DNA of 64,000 bases from Pseudomonadota bacterium (GCA_023451375.1 JAEXZS010000061.1:60442-124441); one strand, 5' to 3'; shown: positions 1 to 8,498, counted from the first letter of the stretch. Numbers and translations: made by a program. The notes: generated from the letters alone by a model not told the origin.

Positions 1-357
1 GCCGATGTCGCGACCGTCCAGCACCGCCCCGCCCGGTTGCCCGGCGAAGGCCTGCTGCAGTTCGAGTAAGGCAGCACGTACGGCGGGATGACCGGCCACG
101 CGGCTGGCCGCCTCCCCCGCCTCGCCGGTCGTCAGGCGCTCGTCCTCGGTCAGGCCCGCCGGAACCAGCGAGCGCGCCGCCGCCGCCGCCGCATCCTCAT
201 CGCCCAGCGCGTGGCCGTCGCCCAGCACCTTCACCCCGACCGCGCGGTACAGCAGCCCGGTGTCGAGGTGCGGCAGACCATAGGTGCGCGCCAGCCGCGC
301 GGCGATGGTCCCCTTGCCTGACGCAGCCGGGCCATCAACGGCGATGATCAGGCTCAT
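1..357 (-). CDS. cmk: Cytidylate kinase, C-terminus cut by window edge
   Basis: Phosphorylates CMP and dCMP with ATP in pyrimidine nucleotide salvage. The 119 visible codons begin MSLIIAVDGPAASGKGT, a P-loop typical of Cmk. They continue through the LDTGLLYRAVG stretch to VLDGRDIG, the conserved region just before the catalytic core. The C-terminal half lies outside the window. The ATG overlaps the aroA stop by four bases (ATGA), so translation is probably coupled. The aroA-cmk order is widespread in alphaproteobacteria. Confidence 0.93.
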   Translation of the reverse strand, partial: MSLIIAVDGPAASGKGTIAARLARTYGLPHLDTGLLYRAVGVKVLGDGHALGDEDAAAAAARSLVPAGLTEDERLTTGEAGEAASRVAGHPAVRAALLELQQAFAGQPGGAVLDGRDIG

Positions 358-1661
358 GCGATCCGCCCGCCCAGCCCGTTGATCATGTCGACGAAGCCGG
401 GGAAGCTGGTGGCGATCATGCCCGGCTCGTCGACCGAGACGGGCTGTTCGGCGGCGAGGCCGAGCACCAGGTGGCTCATGGCGATGCGGTGGTCGTGAGC
501 GGTGTGGACGACGCCTCCGCCGCGCACCGGCCCGCCGGTGACAATGAAGCCTTCCGGCTCCTCCTCCACCTCGACGCCGCAGGCGCGCAGGCCGGCGACC
601 ATGAGCGAGATTCGGTCGCTTTCCTTGACCCGCATCTCGCCCACGCCGCGCATGACCGTCCGGCCCTCGGCGAAGGCGGCGGTTGCGGCCAGGATCGGAT
701 ACTCGTCGATCATGGAGGCTGCGCGGTCCTCGGGCACGATCACGCCTTTCAGCGCCGAGTGGCGGGCGGTGATGTCGCCGACCTCCTCGCCCCCGGCCAT
801 GCGACGATTCCTGACGGTCAGGTCGGCGCCCATCTCGATCCAGGTGTCGAACAGCCCTGTGCGCAGCGGGTTGAGCATCACCCCGGCCACCGTCACCTCC
901 GACCCTGGTACGATCAGCCCGGCGGCCAGCGGAAAGGCCGCGGATGACGGATCGCCCGGCACGGCCACGGCGGTTCCCTTCAGCGGCTGGCCGCCCCGCA
1001 GGGTGATCTTCCAGCCCGCACCCTGTTCCTCGACCCCGACCTCGGCGCCGAAAGCGCGCAGCATGCGTTCGGTGTGGTCGCGGCTCTTCTCCGGTTCGGC
1101 CACCGAGGTAACGCCCTCCGCGTTCAGCCCGGCCAGCAGAATGGCCGATTTCACCTGGGCCGAAGCCACCGACTGCACGTAGTCGATGGCGCGCAGCGCG
1201 CCGCCGCTCAGGGTGACGGGCAGCCGATCCTCGGCCGCGAGCCAGCCGAACCGCGCGCCCATGTCGGCCAGCGGCCCGGTGACCCGTTTCATCGGCCGCT
1301 TGCGCAGCGATAGATCGCCGTCGAAGGTGGCGGTCAGCGGATAGCCCGCGGCGGCCCCCATCAGCAAGCGTACGCCGGTGCCGGCGTTGCCGCAGTCGAT
1401 CACGCTCATCGGCGTGCGGAACCCCGCCGCCCCTTCGATCCGCCAGCGGCCGTCGCCCAGCCGCTCGACCCGCCCGCCGAACGCCTCCACGGCGCGCGCG
1501 GTGGCCAAGACGTCGTCGCCCTCCAGCAGCCCCTCGACCTCGGTCACGCCGGACGCCATCCCGCCCAGGATCATCGCGCGGTGCGACATCGACTTGTCGC
1601 CCGGGGCGCGGACCACGCCCCTGAGGGCTTGCGAACGGGTGGCGGTCAGTTGGGAGGGCAT
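354..1661 (-). CDS. aroA: 3-phosphoshikimate 1-carboxyvinyltransferase (EPSP synthase)
   Basis: Transfers the enolpyruvyl group of PEP to shikimate-3-phosphate, the sixth step of chorismate synthesis, in the cytoplasm. The 435-residue protein has the family N-terminus with APGDKSMSHRA, the GNAGTG PEP-binding segment (residues roughly 90-100), the DPSSAAFP segment, and the ESDRI and HDHRIAMS signatures near the C-terminus. Its length is normal. I chose the ATG at 1661, where the homologous sequence MPSQLTATRS begins. An in-frame extension to 1766 is possible, but its sequence is unlike the family. It is first in an operon with cmk and divergent from the FYDLN protein. Confidence 0.95.
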   Translation of the reverse strand: MPSQLTATRSQALRGVVRAPGDKSMSHRAMILGGMASGVTEVEGLLEGDDVLATARAVEAFGGRVERLGDGRWRIEGAAGFRTPMSVIDCGNAGTGVRLLMGAAAGYPLTATFDGDLSLRKRPMKRVTGPLADMGARFGWLAAEDRLPVTLSGGALRAIDYVQSVASAQVKSAILLAGLNAEGVTSVAEPEKSRDHTERMLRAFGAEVGVEEQGAGWKITLRGGQPLKGTAVAVPGDPSSAAFPLAAGLIVPGSEVTVAGVMLNPLRTGLFDTWIEMGADLTVRNRRMAGGEEVGDITARHSALKGVIVPEDRAASMIDEYPILAATAAFAEGRTVMRGVGEMRVKESDRISLMVAGLRACGVEVEEEPEGFIVTGGPVRGGGVVHTAHDHRIAMSHLVLGLAAEQPVSVDEPGMIATSFPGFVDMINGLGGRIA

Positions 1662-1789
1662 CGTCACCCGCTTCGGCTGCAAATGTCGGAAAGGCCGCGC
1701 GGGGGCGCGAAAGATGGCTTTTGACAGCGGCCCTCGGGGGTGGCAAGGGACGCGGCCGAATTCCAACCCCTGTTTCCAAGGTCTATCCC

Positions 1790-2254
1790 GTGGCCAAACC
1801 CGAGCTGGGCGCCAAGCAGGTCTGCCCCAACTGCCAGGCGAAGTTCTACGATCTGAACCGCCGTCCCGCGCATTGCCCCAAATGCGCGACCGACTTTGAC
1901 CCCGAGGAAGCGCTGAAGCTGCGCGGCCGTCGCGTCCGTCCGGGCTATCCGGCCGACGAGGAGGAGACCGAGGATCAGGTCAAGGAGAAGCCTGCCGGCG
2001 ACGAGGACGAGGAAGAAGAAGTCCGCGCCCCCGAAATCGACGAGGAGGGCCACGAGCCTATCCTCACGCCGGACGACGACGAGGATACCCCGGCCGACGC
2101 CGCCGACGAGCCCGGCATGGGATCGACCGACGGCGACGACGACGACGTTCTCGACGACGATGACGACGACGATTCCGTCCCCTTCATCGAGGACGAGGAC
2201 GACGACGCCTTCGACGACGACATCGCCAAACCGGCGAAGTCGGACGACGACTGA
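1790..2254 (+). CDS. FYDLN acid domain protein (TIGR02300-like)
   Basis: A 154-residue protein of unknown function found across alphaproteobacteria. Residues 1-45 contain KQVCPNC, KFYDLN and HCPKC, that is, two CxxC pairs that should bind zinc as a ribbon. The remainder is extremely acidic, with a run of Asp/Glu from about residue 60 and an Asp-rich block near the C-terminus. I chose the GTG at 1790 because family members begin at the matching VAKPELG. An upstream TTG at 1721 would add 23 unlike residues. It is followed by a strong terminator and is probably monocistronic. A role at a nucleic-acid or basic-protein partner is only an inference from charge. Confidence 0.85.
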   Translation: MAKPELGAKQVCPNCQAKFYDLNRRPAHCPKCATDFDPEEALKLRGRRVRPGYPADEEETEDQVKEKPAGDEDEEEEVRAPEIDEEGHEPILTPDDDEDTPADAADEPGMGSTDGDDDDVLDDDDDDDSVPFIEDEDDDAFDDDIAKPAKSDDD

Positions 2255-2266
2255 CGCGACCTCCAG

Positions 2267-2302
2267 ATCCCCGCCCACGCCTAGGCATGGACGGGGATTT
2301 TT
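2267..2302 (+). terminator. Intrinsic terminator of the FYDLN gene
   Basis: ATCCCCG (2267-2273) pairs with CGGGGAT (2292-2298). The intervening bases add CCA/TGG and GCC/GGC pairs around mismatches, and TTTTT follows directly (2298-2302). It sits 13 bases after the stop codon. Confidence 0.8.
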
Positions 2303-2373
2303 CCGCTTAACGCTTGATAAAGAACAGGATTTTCTCGAGCGGGATTGAAACGAAAATAAAAGTGGAAACGGGC

Positions 2374-2401
2374 TTGATCCTGAAAAAGCCCTGACATAGT
2401 T
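2374..2401 (+). promoter_or_regulatory. Candidate promoter of tRNA-Ala
   Basis: TTGATC (2374-2379) and ATAGTT (2396-2401) are separated by 16 bp, a sigma-70-like pair. Transcription would start near 2408, about 50 bases before the mature tRNA 5' end. The assignment rests on spacing and position only. Confidence 0.35.
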
Positions 2402-2460
2402 TCCGCCGCCTCGCCGGGGGCCATCGCAAGACGGACACGGCGATCCAGACCGAAAGGTCC

Positions 2461-2536
2461 GGGGCTATAGCTCAGTTGGTAGAGCGCTTGAATGGCATTC
2501 AAGAGGTCAGCGGTTCGACTCCGCTTAGCTCCACCA
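2461..2536 (+). tRNA. tRNA-Ala (anticodon GGC)
   Basis: A 76-nt cloverleaf. The acceptor strand GGGGCTA (2461-2467) pairs with TAGCTCC, with one G-T wobble, followed by A and an encoded CCA (2534-2536). The D-loop has AGCTCAGTTGGTAGAGC and the T-arm has GGTTCGACTCC. The anticodon stem CTTGA/TCAAG encloses ATGGCAT, placing GGC at positions 34-36, which reads GCC and GCU alanine codons. Confidence 0.97.
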
Positions 2537-2543
2537 GTTTCCT

Positions 2544-2580
2544 GAAGCCCGGTCGCGAAAGCGGCCGGGCTTCTCTGCTT
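2544..2580 (+). terminator. Terminator hairpin after tRNA-Ala
   Basis: A 13-bp stem (2544-2556 with 2561-2573, one T-G wobble) is closed by a GAAA tetraloop and followed by a moderately T-rich tail (TTCTCTGCTT). It lies 8 bases after the tRNA CCA end. Confidence 0.8.
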
Positions 2581-2706
2581 CCGGACGGCGCTCGCGTCGT
2601 CGATCGGTGAGATTCGCTTAACCTCGTCCGTGAACCGGACCGCAAGCGGCCGCCGCTAGGGTGCAGCCCAGGACGAAGTATCCGTCCGGCCAGTGAGCAT
2701 CCGCCC

Positions 2707-3081
2707 ATGCTGTTTCTTCTGAACGACGTCGTGTTCGACCTGGACGAGGCCTGTCCGGCCACGCCCGCCGACGCGCGCCGTTTCGAGCAACTCGGGTTCG
2801 ACTATGTGCTGGAGTTGGGTTGCGAGCTGTTCGCCGAGGATCCGCTGCTGCATCGCAATGATCCAGCGCGGGCCCGCCGGCTGGCCTGGCTGATCGCCAA
2901 CCGCAGTTCCGACGTGAACGCCGCGCTGTTCGCCGCACCGGAAGCGGGATGCGAGCCGGATCTGGTCGAGCCGCGCTTCTGCGCCCTGCCCGACATGGTC
3001 ATGCGGCAGTTGCAAGCCAAGGGTCGCCGGCTCGACGCCGTCGCGGCCGACCGCGCGGTGTGGAACCGCCTCGCCGCCTAG
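2707..3081 (+). CDS. Hypothetical protein, 124 aa
   Basis: I do not recognise a named family. It starts MLFLLNDVVFDLDE and is a soluble, Leu/Ala/Arg-rich, probably helical protein. It has no signal peptide, membrane segment or obvious catalytic motif. Three cysteines (in ACPAT, LGCEL and AGCEP) are too scattered for a clear metal site. The ATG follows an isolated intergenic region after tRNA-Ala, and the gene faces the small membrane protein at 3094-3240 tail to tail. The reading frame has the GC-rich third positions of its neighbours, which supports real coding. Confidence 0.7.
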   Translation: MLFLLNDVVFDLDEACPATPADARRFEQLGFDYVLELGCELFAEDPLLHRNDPARARRLAWLIANRSSDVNAALFAAPEAGCEPDLVEPRFCALPDMVMRQLQAKGRRLDAVAADRAVWNRLAA

Positions 3082-3093
3082 AGCCGGCCGCGC

Positions 3094-3240
3094 CTACAAG
3101 GCGGCGCTGAACAGGACGTGCACCAGCGTCGCCACACCCACGATGAAGCCGAAGCCCACCAGCAATCCAACAGCAGGGTGAAGCGGAGTCTTCTCGCCGC
3201 GCACACGCGCGATACGGTCTTCAGGATGGATCACAGCCAT
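3094..3240 (-). CDS. Small single-pass membrane protein, 48 aa
   Basis: The translation starts MAVIHPEDRIARVRGE, then KTPLHPAVG, and continues into a hydrophobic segment (about residues 25-46, LLVGFGFIVGVATLVHVL) ending SAAL. The N-terminal half is charged and likely cytoplasmic. A purine-rich GGAAAGGAAACGACG lies directly before the ATG at 3240 and serves as ribosome binding site. It is convergent with the 124-aa gene, whose stop is 12 bases away. The function is unknown. The RBS, clean topology and absence of an overlapping competing gene support it. Confidence 0.65.
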   Translation of the reverse strand: MAVIHPEDRIARVRGEKTPLHPAVGLLVGFGFIVGVATLVHVLFSAAL

Positions 3241-3313
3241 CGTCGTTTCCTTTCCCTATGCGGAGGGGCCGGCTCTGACGGTCGGATCGACTCCGCAATA
3301 GGACAATGGCTTC

Positions 3314-3340
3314 AATGGCCCTTGGTTGCCAAGGGTCATT
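3314..3340. other. Inverted repeat upstream of the peptidase-like gene
   Basis: AATGGCCCTTGG and CCAAGGGTCATT form a 12-bp stem with one G-T pair around TTG. It lies 62 bases before the start codon at 3402 and has no T-run. It may be an operator or an RNA hairpin in the leader. Confidence 0.45.
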
Positions 3341-3401
3341 GACGGACACCCTTGCCCGCCATCACAACCGTTGCGATTGTCGCCCGTGTTTGGGGAGTGT
3401 G

Positions 3402-5057
3402 ATGAGTCGACAATCAATCTTCGTCGTCGGGCTTGCGACGGTCATGGCGACGGTCATGGCGACGGCCTTGCTGGGCGCGCCGAGCGCCGCTCGCGCCGAC
3501 TGGTTGCGAGCGGAAAGCGAGCGTTTCATCGTTTATAGCGACGGCGGCGAGCGCGACCTGAGAGACTATGTCCAGAAGCTGGAGATATTCGATCGGGTCA
3601 TGCAGTTCCGGACAGGCCTGTCGGCCGACATGGCGTCGCCGCGGAAGCTGCCGATCTATCTGGTTGCGAGCAGACGGGATCTGGCGCGCGTTCATCCGCG
3701 AAGCGGCCAGAACGTCCTGGGCACCTATTTCCCCACGGAAGAAGATATCTTCGCGGTGGCGGTCCGCCGGGGCAGCGACGGGCTGTCCGGCAATGACGTG
3801 CTTATGCATGAATACGCCCACCATTTCATGCTGGCCAATGTTCCGGCCGCCTATCCCGCCTGGCTCGTCGAGGGATTCGCCGAATACTACATGACGGCCG
3901 ATATCAACGTGCGCGAACGGGAGGTGCTCCTGGGAGGGTACAACGAGAACCGAGCGTATTGGATCATGGCGGAAAACTGGATTCCGCTCAGCATCCTGCT
4001 GACCAAGCGCCCCGGCGAGGTGCGGCCCACCCACCAGACCACCTACTACTCGATCGCGTGGCTGTTGACTCATTGGTTCTTCAGCGATCCCGAGCGGGCG
4101 GCGCAGCTACAGGCCTATCTCGACGGCGTCGCCGGCGGCGAGGACTCGGTCGCCGCCATGGAGCGCGCGACCGGGATGACGATCCGTCAGTTGGAGAACG
4201 CCCTGCGGCGCTACACTCGGGTGCGATTGACGGCGACGAAGATAACCGGCCGGTTTCCCATGGCCGAGACCCAGATCACCCGCCTGTCGCCCGCCGCCGA
4301 CGACCTGCTGCTGATCAACCAGCGCCTGAAGGTCGGGGCGCCGAACGAGGATCGAGCCGCCCTGGGTCAGGAGGTGGCGCGGCTGGCCGCGCGGCACGGC
4401 GACGATCCGCTGGCGCTGATGGCCGCCGGTCACGCCGGACTGCATTTCGGCGATAGACCGGCTGGAGTGCGCGCTCTGGAGCGGCTGCTCGAATTGGAGC
4501 CTGACCATGTGGAAGCCCTCCAGTACTTGGCTCAGGAGCAGCTGAGGCAGGCGCGAGAAGCCGACGACGAGACAGAGGCCCAAGCGGCGCGGAGCAAGGC
4601 GCGCGCCTTGCTGGCGCGAGCCTACGCCGCGGGCCAGAACGACTATCGGACCTTGATGCTGCTGGCGGAATTGCGCCAGGGCCAGCCAGGTTATCCTAAC
4701 GACAATGACCTGCTGACCATGGGATTGGCGCTGGATCGCGCGCCCCAACTGGCCGCCGTGCGCTTTCGCTATGCGTCGGCGCTGGCCCAGACCGGCGACA
4801 AGGAGCAGGCCATATCGGTCCTGCGTCCCTTGGCCAACAACCCGCACGGCGGAAGCGCATCGTCCTTCGCCAGTCGCTTCATCGAGTCGCTGGAAACCGG
4901 AGGGGAGCCGCCGGAGCTGACGGAAGAGGCGGACGAGCCGCAGATCAGCGAACCCGAGCCGGAACCCCAGCCGGCGCCCCAGGCGGATGAGGGGGGATCA
5001 TCGGAGCAGGGATCGACGACAGCGCGCGATTATTGGTCAACCGCCGCCAGCAAGTGA
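3402..5057 (+). CDS. Exported gluzincin (peptidase MA-like) protein with TPR-like repeats
   Basis: 551 residues. Residues 1-32 form a signal peptide ending in ARA before DWLRAE. HEYAHH at 136-141 fits the HExxH zinc site, and WLVEGFAEYY at 154-163 supplies a candidate third ligand (E157 or E161). This resembles peptidase-MA/DUF1570-like proteins. Residues of about 310-500 are Ala/Leu/Arg-rich helices resembling TPR units, and the last 50 residues are Glu/Pro-rich. The start at 3402 is preceded by GGGAG and begins the signal peptide. An upstream TTG at 3306 would bury it. The substrate is unknown. Catalysis is inferred from the motif only. Confidence 0.8.
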   Translation: MSRQSIFVVGLATVMATVMATALLGAPSAARADWLRAESERFIVYSDGGERDLRDYVQKLEIFDRVMQFRTGLSADMASPRKLPIYLVASRRDLARVHPRSGQNVLGTYFPTEEDIFAVAVRRGSDGLSGNDVLMHEYAHHFMLANVPAAYPAWLVEGFAEYYMTADINVREREVLLGGYNENRAYWIMAENWIPLSILLTKRPGEVRPTHQTTYYSIAWLLTHWFFSDPERAAQLQAYLDGVAGGEDSVAAMERATGMTIRQLENALRRYTRVRLTATKITGRFPMAETQITRLSPAADDLLLINQRLKVGAPNEDRAALGQEVARLAARHGDDPLALMAAGHAGLHFGDRPAGVRALERLLELEPDHVEALQYLAQEQLRQAREADDETEAQAARSKARALLARAYAAGQNDYRTLMLLAELRQGQPGYPNDNDLLTMGLALDRAPQLAAVRFRYASALAQTGDKEQAISVLRPLANNPHGGSASSFASRFIESLETGGEPPELTEEADEPQISEPEPEPQPAPQADEGGSSEQGSTTARDYWSTAASK

Positions 5058-5088
5058 CTTTCCGCGCGCGGCGGGGTAGTCGCGCGCC

Positions 5089-6732
5089 ATGTCCAAACTG
5101 ACCCTGCCCGAGGAGGCTGCGCGCCGTCGCACCTTCGCCATCATCGCCCACCCAGACGCGGGCAAGACCACCCTGACCGAGCACATCCTGCTGGCCGGCG
5201 GGGCGATCCGCGCGGCGGGCGCCGTGCGGGCCCGGGGCGAGAACCGGCGCACCCGCTCGGACTGGATGAAGATCGAGAAGGAGCGCGGCATCTCTGTCTC
5301 GGCCTCGGTCATGACGTTCGAGCACGATGGCAAGATGTTCAACCTGCTGGACACGCCGGGGCACGAGGACTTCTCGGAAGACACCTATCGCACCCTGACC
5401 GCCGCCGACTGCGCCATCATGGTGCTGGACGCCGCCAAGGGCATCGAACCGCAGACACTGAAGCTGTTCGAGGTATGCCGCCTGCGCGACATCCCGATCA
5501 TCACCTTCATCAACAAGCTGGACCGCGAGGCCCAGGATCCGATGGGGCTGCTGGACGACATCGCCAGCCGACTGCAGCTGGACCCCTCCCCGGTCTGGTG
5601 GCCGGCCGAGAGCGGCAATCGCCTGCGCGGCATGGTCGAGATCGGCACGGGGCGCTTCCAGCCTTACACCCGCAAGCTCGCCGGGTCCGACGAAGACCCC
5701 GACCACCCGGCCGCCCTTCCGTTGACCGAGGCCGCGTCCTTCTTCGAGGGCGGCGAGCAGGCGGAGCTGGCCGACGCCTTGGAACTGGTGGAGGCCGGCT
5801 ACAAGCGGTTCGACCGCCAGGCCTTCCTGGAGGGGCATCTGACGCCGGTGCTTTGGGGTTCGGCGCTGCGTCACTTCGGCATCGACGAACTGCTGAAGGC
5901 GATCGGCGACTGGGCGCCGGCGCCCAAGGCCATGAAGGCCCGCAAGGAGGCGCCGCCCGAGACGCGCAACGCCCCTGCTCCCGCCGACATCACCGTCGAT
6001 CCCGGCGCCGACGAGGTGACCGGCTTCGTTTTCAAGGTCCAGGCCAACATGGACCCCAACCACCGCGACCGCATCGCCATGTTTCGCATGGCCTCCGGGT
6101 CCTTCAGGCGCGGCATGAAGCTGAAGGTGCAGAACACCGGCAAGTCGCTGTCCGTGAACGCGCCGATCATGTTCTTCGCCTCGGATCGGGAGCTGGCCGA
6201 CGACGCTTTCGCCGGCGACGTGATCGGCATTCCGAACCACGGCGTGCTGCGGGTCGGCGACAGCCTGTCGGAGAGCGGTCTGGTGCGCTTCGCCGGCCTG
6301 CCGAACTTCGCCCCGGAAATCCTGCAGCGTGTGCGGGTGAAGGACCCGCTGAAGGCCAAACACTTGAAGAAGGCGCTGGAAGGCCTGGCCGAGGAAGGCG
6401 TAACCCAGCTGTTCCGGCCCGAGATCGGCGCGGATTTCATCGTCGGGGCGGTGGGTCAGCTGCAGTTCGAGGTCATGGCCGACCGCCTGGGCGAGGAGTA
6501 TGGCCTGGAGGTGATCTTCGAGCACAGCCCCTACGCCGAAGCCCGCTGGATCACCCCGGCGGAGGGAGCGGGCAAGGCCGATCTGGAAGACTTCGTCTCC
6601 AAGTACCGGCCGCAGATGGCGTTCGACATCGACCAGAACCCGGTCTTCCTGGCCAAATCTTCGTGGGAGACCGGCTATGTCGGCGAACGCTTCCCCAAGG
6701 TCGCCTTCATGAAGACGCGGGAACGGGGCTGA
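5089..6732 (+). CDS. prfC: Peptide chain release factor 3 (RF3)
   Basis: A translational GTPase that removes RF1/RF2 from the ribosome after peptide release. The 547-residue protein carries the G1 loop AHPDAGKTT (20-28), the switch-I region with KIEKERGISVS, G3 DTPGHEDFSED and G4 NKLD. The insert WWPAESG and the C-terminal domain III with QLQFEVMADRLGEEY separate RF3 from EF-G and other translational GTPases. Length is slightly above the usual 525-535. It starts 31 bases after the upstream stop and has its own terminator, so it may share the upstream transcript. Confidence 0.95.
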   Translation: MSKLTLPEEAARRRTFAIIAHPDAGKTTLTEHILLAGGAIRAAGAVRARGENRRTRSDWMKIEKERGISVSASVMTFEHDGKMFNLLDTPGHEDFSEDTYRTLTAADCAIMVLDAAKGIEPQTLKLFEVCRLRDIPIITFINKLDREAQDPMGLLDDIASRLQLDPSPVWWPAESGNRLRGMVEIGTGRFQPYTRKLAGSDEDPDHPAALPLTEAASFFEGGEQAELADALELVEAGYKRFDRQAFLEGHLTPVLWGSALRHFGIDELLKAIGDWAPAPKAMKARKEAPPETRNAPAPADITVDPGADEVTGFVFKVQANMDPNHRDRIAMFRMASGSFRRGMKLKVQNTGKSLSVNAPIMFFASDRELADDAFAGDVIGIPNHGVLRVGDSLSESGLVRFAGLPNFAPEILQRVRVKDPLKAKHLKKALEGLAEEGVTQLFRPEIGADFIVGAVGQLQFEVMADRLGEEYGLEVIFEHSPYAEARWITPAEGAGKADLEDFVSKYRPQMAFDIDQNPVFLAKSSWETGYVGERFPKVAFMKTRERG

Positions 6733-6733
6733 G

Positions 6734-6752
6734 GGCCGCGGTTCGGCCTTTT
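6734..6752 (+). terminator. Probable terminator of prfC
   Basis: GGCCG (6734-6738) and CGGCC (6744-6748) form a short GC stem around CGGTT, followed by TTTT. It lies immediately after the prfC stop. Confidence 0.5.
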
Positions 6753-6810
6753 CCGCGCCGCGCGGCCGTGGTCTGATGCAGTCCGCGCCGACGGGCGCCC
6801 GGAGTCTGGA

Positions 6811-7146
6811 ATGTTCACCGCCCTGGCCGCCCTCGGCCTGATGCTGCAGTCGTCGTCTGAAGGTCTCGTCTCCTACGAGGAGGCGGTGCGCTGCGCCGGA
6901 CTGACGCAGGCGGCGTCGGAACTGGAAGGCGGAGAAAGCGAGGAGGGCCGCCGGCTGTATGACGCGGCGCTCTACTGGTCCCTGGCGGCCATGCGCGCGG
7001 GCACGGCCGCTGGAAAGCGGTCCAGTGCGGCCGAGGCCGACCAGACCCGCGCCCGGATCGAGGCGGTGCGCCAGCTCAGCGCCGATCTGCCCGCCGCGCA
7101 GGCGGCGCTCAGGCGCTGTCGCCAGCGCGCGCCCGACCTGGGCTGA
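6811..7146 (+). CDS. Hypothetical protein, 111 aa, probably exported
   Basis: The N-terminus MFTALAALGLMLQSSSEG is a weak hydrophobic leader that could act as a signal peptide. The rest is a charged helical protein with two cysteines (in VRCAG and LRRCR) at the two ends, which could form a disulfide if exported. No family is recognised. It lies between prfC and the 413-aa gene at 7253 on the same strand, 107 bases before it, so the two may be co-transcribed. Confidence 0.6.
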   Translation: MFTALAALGLMLQSSSEGLVSYEEAVRCAGLTQAASELEGGESEEGRRLYDAALYWSLAAMRAGTAAGKRSSAAEADQTRARIEAVRQLSADLPAAQAALRRCRQRAPDLG

Positions 7147-7252
7147 AGCCAGGAATAAGGCCAAGTCGAACCGGACCGGCGGCGTCGCGTTTGCTTTGCG
7201 TACCAGAGGGGCGCAGCCTTCGTCCCGAACCGGGAATCCTGACGAGTCGCCC

Positions 7253-8494
7253 ATGTTCGAGTTCGGCCGAGACCTTCGCAAACTGTTCGCCCAGGCGCGC
7301 GAGACCGAGGACCTCGGCTGGGTCGAGCTGATCGGCGTGGACCTGCTGCGCAACGAGGCGCGACGGGAATCGATCGACGCAGGCCGCGTCTCCTGCGCCC
7401 GGCCCTTCGAGACCGAGCGCCGCGCGGCCGCACTGTGGCGCGAGCACGCCCGCCGCAGCGGCGCCGCCGACAGCCTGGAGCGGGCGGAACGCGCGGCGGA
7501 CAGCCTGGCCCGCGCAGCCGCGACCTACGACCAGAAGGCGCTGGCGGCGGTCGAAAGGGCGCTGACATTGACCCTGCGGTTCGACCTTCAGGGCGAGCCC
7601 CGCCGGCTGGACGAGGCTCAGCGGGCGATCCAGGCGGTCGGCAAAACTCATCGGGCTTGGGTGGCCATGGAGGCGACCGCCGCCCACGCCATGATCTCGG
7701 CGCGGCAAGCGCGCCTCTCCGGGGACTCGAAGCAATTGCTGGACGCCGCGGCCCTGCTGGATCGGGCGACGCAGGCGGCGTCGGACAAGGCCCTGCCGAT
7801 CGCCAATGAACTGCGTCTGGAGCGGGCGGCGCTGAGCCTGGAGGTCGGCGTCCTCAATCGCGACGGCCGCCTGCTGGACCAGGCCGGGCGGGACCTCAGC
7901 GCCCTTGCCGACCGCCTGGCGCCGGATCAGCGGCCGCTGGGCCGGGCGCGGGTGCTGGCGCTGTGCGGCGCGGGCCTATCGGCCCTGGCGACGGCGGCGG
8001 GCCATCCGGAAGCCCACGCCCAGGGAAGGCTGATGTTCCAGGCCGCCGCCGAACAGTTCACGCCGGACCACAGCCCGCTCGACTGGGTGGCGATCCAGGT
8101 CGCGCAAGCGGCTCACGGCGAGGTCGACCTGATGACGCTGATCCAGGCCGAGGCCCTGACGGAGGGGCGCGGGCTGGTGCTCGGCGCCCTGGTCCGCGAA
8201 CGTCGGCTGGCGCGCGAAGTGGCGCTGGCGCTGGCGGTCGGCGACCATGCGGGGCTGGATCAGCTGGAGACGCGGGTTCTGCGGCGGTTGCCGACGTCGC
8301 ACCACGCGCCGCTGGACTGGGTGGCGGATCAGCTGGGCATGGCGCGCCTGGGCTTGGCGCGCCGCGACCTGGGCGGGCCGGAGCCGGTGGCGCTCAATCT
8401 CATCCTGGCGGAAGCCGAAGGCGTCGCGATGGAGATCGGGGCGCCCGCCCTAGCCGCGCGCGCCACGCAGATCCGGTGCGAAGCCGGGCGCTGA
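7253..8494 (+). CDS. Hypothetical alpha-helical repeat protein, 413 aa
   Basis: No catalytic motif is seen. The sequence is almost wholly Ala/Leu/Arg/Glu helices with degenerate 30-40 residue periodicity, for example LERAERAADSLARAAATY, which suggests a TPR- or SEL1-like scaffold. There is no signal peptide and no transmembrane segment. I chose the ATG at 7253 (MFEFGRDLRKLFAQ). Reading the frame further upstream would overlap the preceding gene in another phase. It ends four bases from the stop of the convergent ymdB-like gene. Confidence 0.7.
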   Translation: MFEFGRDLRKLFAQARETEDLGWVELIGVDLLRNEARRESIDAGRVSCARPFETERRAAALWREHARRSGAADSLERAERAADSLARAAATYDQKALAAVERALTLTLRFDLQGEPRRLDEAQRAIQAVGKTHRAWVAMEATAAHAMISARQARLSGDSKQLLDAAALLDRATQAASDKALPIANELRLERAALSLEVGVLNRDGRLLDQAGRDLSALADRLAPDQRPLGRARVLALCGAGLSALATAAGHPEAHAQGRLMFQAAAEQFTPDHSPLDWVAIQVAQAAHGEVDLMTLIQAEALTEGRGLVLGALVRERRLAREVALALAVGDHAGLDQLETRVLRRLPTSHHAPLDWVADQLGMARLGLARRDLGGPEPVALNLILAEAEGVAMEIGAPALAARATQIRCEAGR

Positions 8495-8498
8495 GGGT

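Noticed and set aside
1975..2229. Ser-rich minus-strand frame
   Set aside because: It is the antisense image of the Asp-codon run in the FYDLN protein.
2340..2365. GGGATTGAAACG resembles the end of some CRISPR repeats
   Set aside because: Only one copy exists and no spaced repeats or cas genes are nearby; it is a chance match in an AT-rich gap.
4945..7353. 802-codon open frame on the minus strand opposite prfC
   Set aside because: It is opposite a well-recognised gene and its Arg/Gly/His-rich translation matches no family; such shadows are expected at high GC.
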